Source of the DNA: an uncultured Collinsella sp.
Lineage (GTDB): Bacteria > Actinomycetota > Coriobacteriia > Coriobacteriales > Coriobacteriaceae
Reading direction: 5' to 3'
DNA length: 38,705 nt
Assembly: GCA_958403395.1 (NCBI GenBank)
Contig: CATXXF010000019.1
Coordinates: 1-38,705, forward strand
The notes below the pieces were generated by a model. That model made no database searches. It was given only the letters and a program-made list of their open reading frames with translations, and was not told where the DNA came from. Every line of letters starts with the position of its first letter. Positions within the stretch are counted from its first letter, which is position 1. Below are positions 36,213 to 38,705 of the stretch, one piece after another. The translations under genes and the position numbers were made by a program.

Positions 36213-38174
36213 ATGGAACAGAGGGTCCTCGGGGGAAGATACCTCCTCAAGGATAAGGTGGGGACAGGCGGCATGGCGACCGTCTACCGTGCACAGGACC
36301 AGGTCCTCGACCGCACGGTAGCCGTCAAAATCATGCTGCCGCAGTATGCTGGCGACGCAACCTTCGCCGCGCGCTTTAAGCAGGAGGCCCAGGCAGCAGC
36401 CGGCCTCTCCTCCCCCTATATCGTGGGCGTCTACGATTGGGGCAAGGACGGCGACACCTATTACATCGTCATGGAGTACCTGCGCGGCACCGACCTTAAG
36501 AGCGGCATCAAGAGCCACGGCGCCCTCGACCCCAAGAAGGTCGCCCAGATCGGCTCGCAGATCAGCTCTGCGCTTTCGGTCGCCCACAAGCACGAGATCA
36601 TCCACCGCGACATTAAGCCGCAGAACATCATGGTGCTGCCCGACGGCAACATCAAGGTGATGGACTTTGGCATCGCGCGTGCCAAGAACAGCCACCTCAC
36701 GCAAGACAACAACGTGCTGGGAACCGCCCACTACGTCAGCCCCGAGCAGACCCGCGGTCAGGACCTCGGCCCCACCTCGGATATCTACTCGCTGGGCGTC
36801 GTGATGTACGAGTGCGCCACCGGCCGCGTTCCCTTTGACGGTGACGACGCCATCTCGGTCGCACTCAAGCAGGTCAACGAGCTGCCTATTCCGCCGAGCC
36901 AGATCAACTCCGGTGTCGACGCCGACCTTGAGCGCATCATCCTCAAGTGCATGGAGAAAGACCCGGCAAACCGCTTCCAGACCGCCGACGAGCTGCGTCA
37001 GGTGCTCAACAGCTACCTGTCGGGCCGTGCCGTCAACGTCTCGGAGCCCACGCGCATCATCGGTGCCCCCGGTGAGCTGGGCGCCACCAAGACTCGCGAG
37101 CTTTCCGATCAAACGCGCGCCATGGTGCGTCCCGTCTCGGGCGTGAGCGGCCAGAATACCGCCCGTAGCTCGGTTTCGGGCTCCACCGGCTCCTACGAGG
37201 TCGAAAAGCCCAAATCCAACAAGAACAAGATCATCGCCGCCGTGGTGGCAGCCGTTGCCGTCATCGGCATCGTGGTGGCCTTTGCCACAGGACTCTTTGG
37301 CGGCGAGCAGGTCACCGTTCCCGATGTACTGGGCAAGGACCAGCAGACTGCCGTCGAGCTGATCAAGGAAGCCGGCCTCGAGGTCGGCACCATCGACCAA
37401 AGCTACAACGACGATGTCGACGAGGGCAAGGTCGCCGAGCAGACGCCCAACGGCAACACCAAGAAGGCCAAGGGCACCAAGGTGAACCTGGTAATCTCCA
37501 AGGGCCCCAAGCCCTCCGAGAAGGTTGAGGTTCCCCAGCTTGTCGGCCTGACCAAGGACCAGGCAGAAGCCGCGCTGGCAAGCGTTGGCCTGAAGGGCAA
37601 CGCCTCCGAGGAGGCCAACGAGGCCGATGAGGGCCAGGTCTTTGAGCAGGGCACCGGAGCCGGTAAGGAAGTCGCGAAGGGCACGACCATCTCGTACAAG
37701 GTCTCGAGCGGCCCGGATACCACGTCCGTCCCCGATCTGACCGACATGACCGAGGCCCAGGCGCGCAACGCCCTCGATATGGCAGGCTTTGGCGTCGACG
37801 TTAGCTACCAGGAGAACGACTCGGTTACCGAGGGCACCGTGATCAGCTGGAACCCCAGCGGCAAGCAGAAGCCCGGCGCCACGATTACCGTCGTCATTGC
37901 CAAGAAGTCCGGCAAGGCCAGTGTTCCGGGCAACCTGTACGGCAAGAGCATCTCCGCCGCCGTCACCGCGCTCAACAACGCCGGTTTCTATAACATCGGC
38001 TTCTGTGACCAGAACGGCAATCCCGTAAGCGGTAACGAGGATGCCACCGTTACGGGCGTCTCCCCCACCGGCAAGCAGTCCACCGACAGCACGATCACGC
38101 TAACAGTCGCACTTTCTGGCTCGGGCTCTGACTCTGGCTCGGGCACGGGTGACGATTCCGGTACGACCAACTAG
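36213..38174 (+). CDS. pknB: PASTA-domain Ser/Thr kinase PknB
   Basis: A 653-aa transmembrane kinase. The kinase domain (about 10-270) is canonical: GTGGMATVY (17-25), VAVK K39, E58, HRDIKPQN (131-138), DFG (151-153) and a Thr-containing activation loop. After a juxtamembrane stretch come one transmembrane helix (339-360) and four external PASTA repeats (about 366-432, 437-499, 504-566, 569-635), which bind muropeptides and lipid II in homologues, then a Ser/Gly/Asp tail. Of the three kinases in the window it alone keeps both HRD Arg and the catalytic Lys. TTAGGAG lies 5 nt before the ATG at 36213. It ends the wall-synthesis operon, 132 nt behind the RodA-PBP gene, and is followed by a strong terminator. 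Confidence 0.96.
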   Translation: MEQRVLGGRYLLKDKVGTGGMATVYRAQDQVLDRTVAVKIMLPQYAGDATFAARFKQEAQAAAGLSSPYIVGVYDWGKDGDTYYIVMEYLRGTDLKSGIKSHGALDPKKVAQIGSQISSALSVAHKHEIIHRDIKPQNIMVLPDGNIKVMDFGIARAKNSHLTQDNNVLGTAHYVSPEQTRGQDLGPTSDIYSLGVVMYECATGRVPFDGDDAISVALKQVNELPIPPSQINSGVDADLERIILKCMEKDPANRFQTADELRQVLNSYLSGRAVNVSEPTRIIGAPGELGATKTRELSDQTRAMVRPVSGVSGQNTARSSVSGSTGSYEVEKPKSNKNKIIAAVVAAVAVIGIVVAFATGLFGGEQVTVPDVLGKDQQTAVELIKEAGLEVGTIDQSYNDDVDEGKVAEQTPNGNTKKAKGTKVNLVISKGPKPSEKVEVPQLVGLTKDQAEAALASVGLKGNASEEANEADEGQVFEQGTGAGKEVAKGTTISYKVSSGPDTTSVPDLTDMTEAQARNALDMAGFGVDVSYQENDSVTEGTVISWNPSGKQKPGATITVVIAKKSGKASVPGNLYGKSISAAVTALNNAGFYNIGFCDQNGNPVSGNEDATVTGVSPTGKQSTDSTITLTVALSGSGSDSGSGTGDDSGTTN

Positions 38175-38225
38175 TCGCCACCCCACCGCTCATCACGGCT
38201 TTCGCCGCAAACATATTCGCTCACA

Positions 38226-38266
38226 GGCGCCCGCTTGCTCCCCCAGCAAGCGGGCGCCTCGTTTTT
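38226..38266 (+). terminator. Strong intrinsic terminator of the pknB operon
   Basis: A perfect 14-bp GC-rich stem (38226-38239 with 38245-38258) and a CCCCC loop are followed by TCGTTTTT. It lies 51 nt past the pknB stop. Confidence 0.92.
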
Positions 38267-38278
38267 GACATGGCATGA

Positions 38279-38347
38279 ACCAGAAGAGCCCGGCACCGTA
38301 GCGGTACCGGACTCGATATTCCTCTGGTGCCCCCGGGCGGATTCGAA
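38279..38347 (-). repeat. Truncated copy of tRNA-Arg 3' end plus terminator
   Basis: 69 nt matching 38407-38475 with two mismatches. On the minus strand it starts inside the T-loop (TTCGAATCC...), covers the acceptor 3' half and CCA, and runs through the terminator hairpin. The 5' part of the tRNA is absent. It resembles an attachment-site duplication left by an element that integrates at a tRNA 3' end. Confidence 0.8.
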
Positions 38348-38374
38348 AACTCCCCCCGCGGGGAAATTGGTGAC

Positions 38375-38397
38375 GCGGGTGTCGACGGCTCGAATCC
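38375..38397 (+). repeat. Inverted tRNA-Arg fragment
   Basis: 23 nt on the plus strand match 22 of 23 bases of the anticodon-stem/variable/T-arm part of the tRNA gene (minus strand of 38467-38489). It lies between the two 69-nt copies in reverse orientation. It cannot fold into a full tRNA. Confidence 0.7.
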
Positions 38398-38406
38398 TGC
38401 CCTTAG

Positions 38407-38442
38407 ACCAGAAGAGCCCGGCACCGTAACGGTACCGGGCTC
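38407..38442 (-). terminator. tRNA-Arg terminator hairpin
   Basis: On the minus strand a 13-bp stem (38430-38442 with 38414-38426, one G-T wobble) with a 3-nt loop follows the tRNA by 10 nt. The T-rich tail (TTCTGGTCT) is weak. The same hairpin is present in the downstream copy at 38279-38347. Confidence 0.65.
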
Positions 38443-38452
38443 GATATTCCTC

Positions 38453-38528
38453 TGGTGCCCCCGGGCGGATTCGAACCGTCGACACCCGCTTTAGGAGAGC
38501 GGTGCTCTATCCCCTGAGCTACGGAGGC
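38453..38528 (-). tRNA. tRNA-Arg (anticodon CCU)
   Basis: A 76-nt cloverleaf with encoded CCA. Acceptor GCCTCCG pairs with CGGGGGC (one G-T), D stem GCTC/GAGC, anticodon stem CCGCT/AGCGG with loop CTCCTAA giving anticodon CCU (reads AGG), T-loop TTCGAAT. The T stem GACGG/CCGCC has one A-C mismatch at 50-64. The discriminator is A. A TACACT -10 box lies 11 nt upstream and a hairpin downstream. Confidence 0.95.
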
Positions 38529-38538
38529 ATGTTGTACT

Positions 38539-38544
38539 AGTGTA
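38539..38544 (-). promoter_or_regulatory. Candidate -10 box of tRNA-Arg
   Basis: Minus-strand TACACT inside GCTACACTAG lies 10 nt before the mature tRNA 5' end. The -35 region is unclear (GTATTA at 17 nt). Confidence 0.5.
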
Positions 38545-38594
38545 GCAGATTTACGCCGTTGTAATACAGCGTATAGCCACTCTTCGAAGTTGCG

Positions 38595-38625
38595 GTGGAA
38601 CAGCCCTCCGGAAAGTGTGTCCCAC
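38595..38625. repeat. Short REP-like inverted repeat
   Basis: GTGGAACA (38595-38602) pairs with TGTCCCAC (38618-38625), one mismatch. The GTCCC/GGGAC core recalls the elements at 13183 and 18937. The rest of 38545-38705 shows no gene. Confidence 0.3.
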
Positions 38626-38705
38626 TATCCAGGCAAATTCTGGGTCAAACGGGGCCTCGGACGTTTTTTCGGACCATGCCCCGGCGCTATGCCGCATAGC
38701 CCCTT

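Noticed and set aside
34668..37400. Long minus-strand frames opposite the RodA-PBP and pknB genes
   Set aside because: Same antisense effect; Gly/Val/Asp/His-rich sequence without recognisable domains.
38171..38485. Minus-strand frames of 60-104 codons behind pknB
   Set aside because: They are made of the tRNA repeat, its terminator and the pknB terminator; not coding.

Overview
The window looks like chromosomal DNA of a gut actinobacterium of the class Coriobacteriia, most likely Collinsella or a close relative. This is an inference. The grounds are GC-rich coding sequence with strong third-position bias, a pyruvate:ferredoxin oxidoreductase of a strict anaerobe, lone carbamate kinase, tandem LytS/LytR systems, and the actinobacterial order fhaA-fhaB-pstP-rodA-pbpA-pknB. 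I see no prophage, insertion sequence or CRISPR array. Three kinds of short repeat and a tRNA-derived scar are present.

Left part (1-11830, all minus strand): a YfcE-like phosphodiesterase; a translationally coupled glycosyltransferase / LytS-type kinase / LytTR regulator operon; a UMF1-type MFS transporter; a zinc-dependent phospholipase C-like protein; a second, paralogous LytS/LytTR pair; then an amidohydrolase with an APC amino-acid permease. Several of these genes have an intrinsic terminator only 15-40 nt ahead of the start codon.

Middle part (11831-24187): a plus-strand C39-like peptidase with a long disordered cytoplasmic tail, carbamate kinase (arcC), the very strongly codon-biased nifJ, and a compact three-gene minus-strand operon encoding a membrane-anchored exported protein of unknown function, a polytopic Ser/Thr kinase and an FHA protein. 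recR and ybaB follow upstream of that operon. REP-like GGGGAC repeats touch two stop codons, and a 29-bp inverted repeat surrounds the terminator hairpin just behind nifJ.

Right part (24188-38705): a small membrane protein gene sits inverted between dnaX and ybaB-recR, which are normally adjacent. After dnaX and a YcxB-like membrane protein comes a plus-strand cell-envelope operon: a polytopic Ser/Thr kinase, FhaA, FhaB, a PP2C phosphatase with a 215-residue disordered N-terminus, a natural fusion of RodA (SEDS glycosyltransferase) with a class B penicillin-binding protein, and a PASTA-domain PknB kinase. The window ends with a minus-strand tRNA-Arg(CCU), whose 3' end and terminator are duplicated downstream together with an inverted tRNA fragment.

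Working together: the right-hand operon most likely couples peptidoglycan sensing (PASTA), phosphorylation/dephosphorylation (three kinases in the window, one phosphatase), phosphothreonine reading (three FHA proteins) and septal or lateral wall synthesis (RodA-PBP fusion). The separate exported protein/kinase/FHA operon at 18982-22670 is the best candidate for an undescribed signalling unit.
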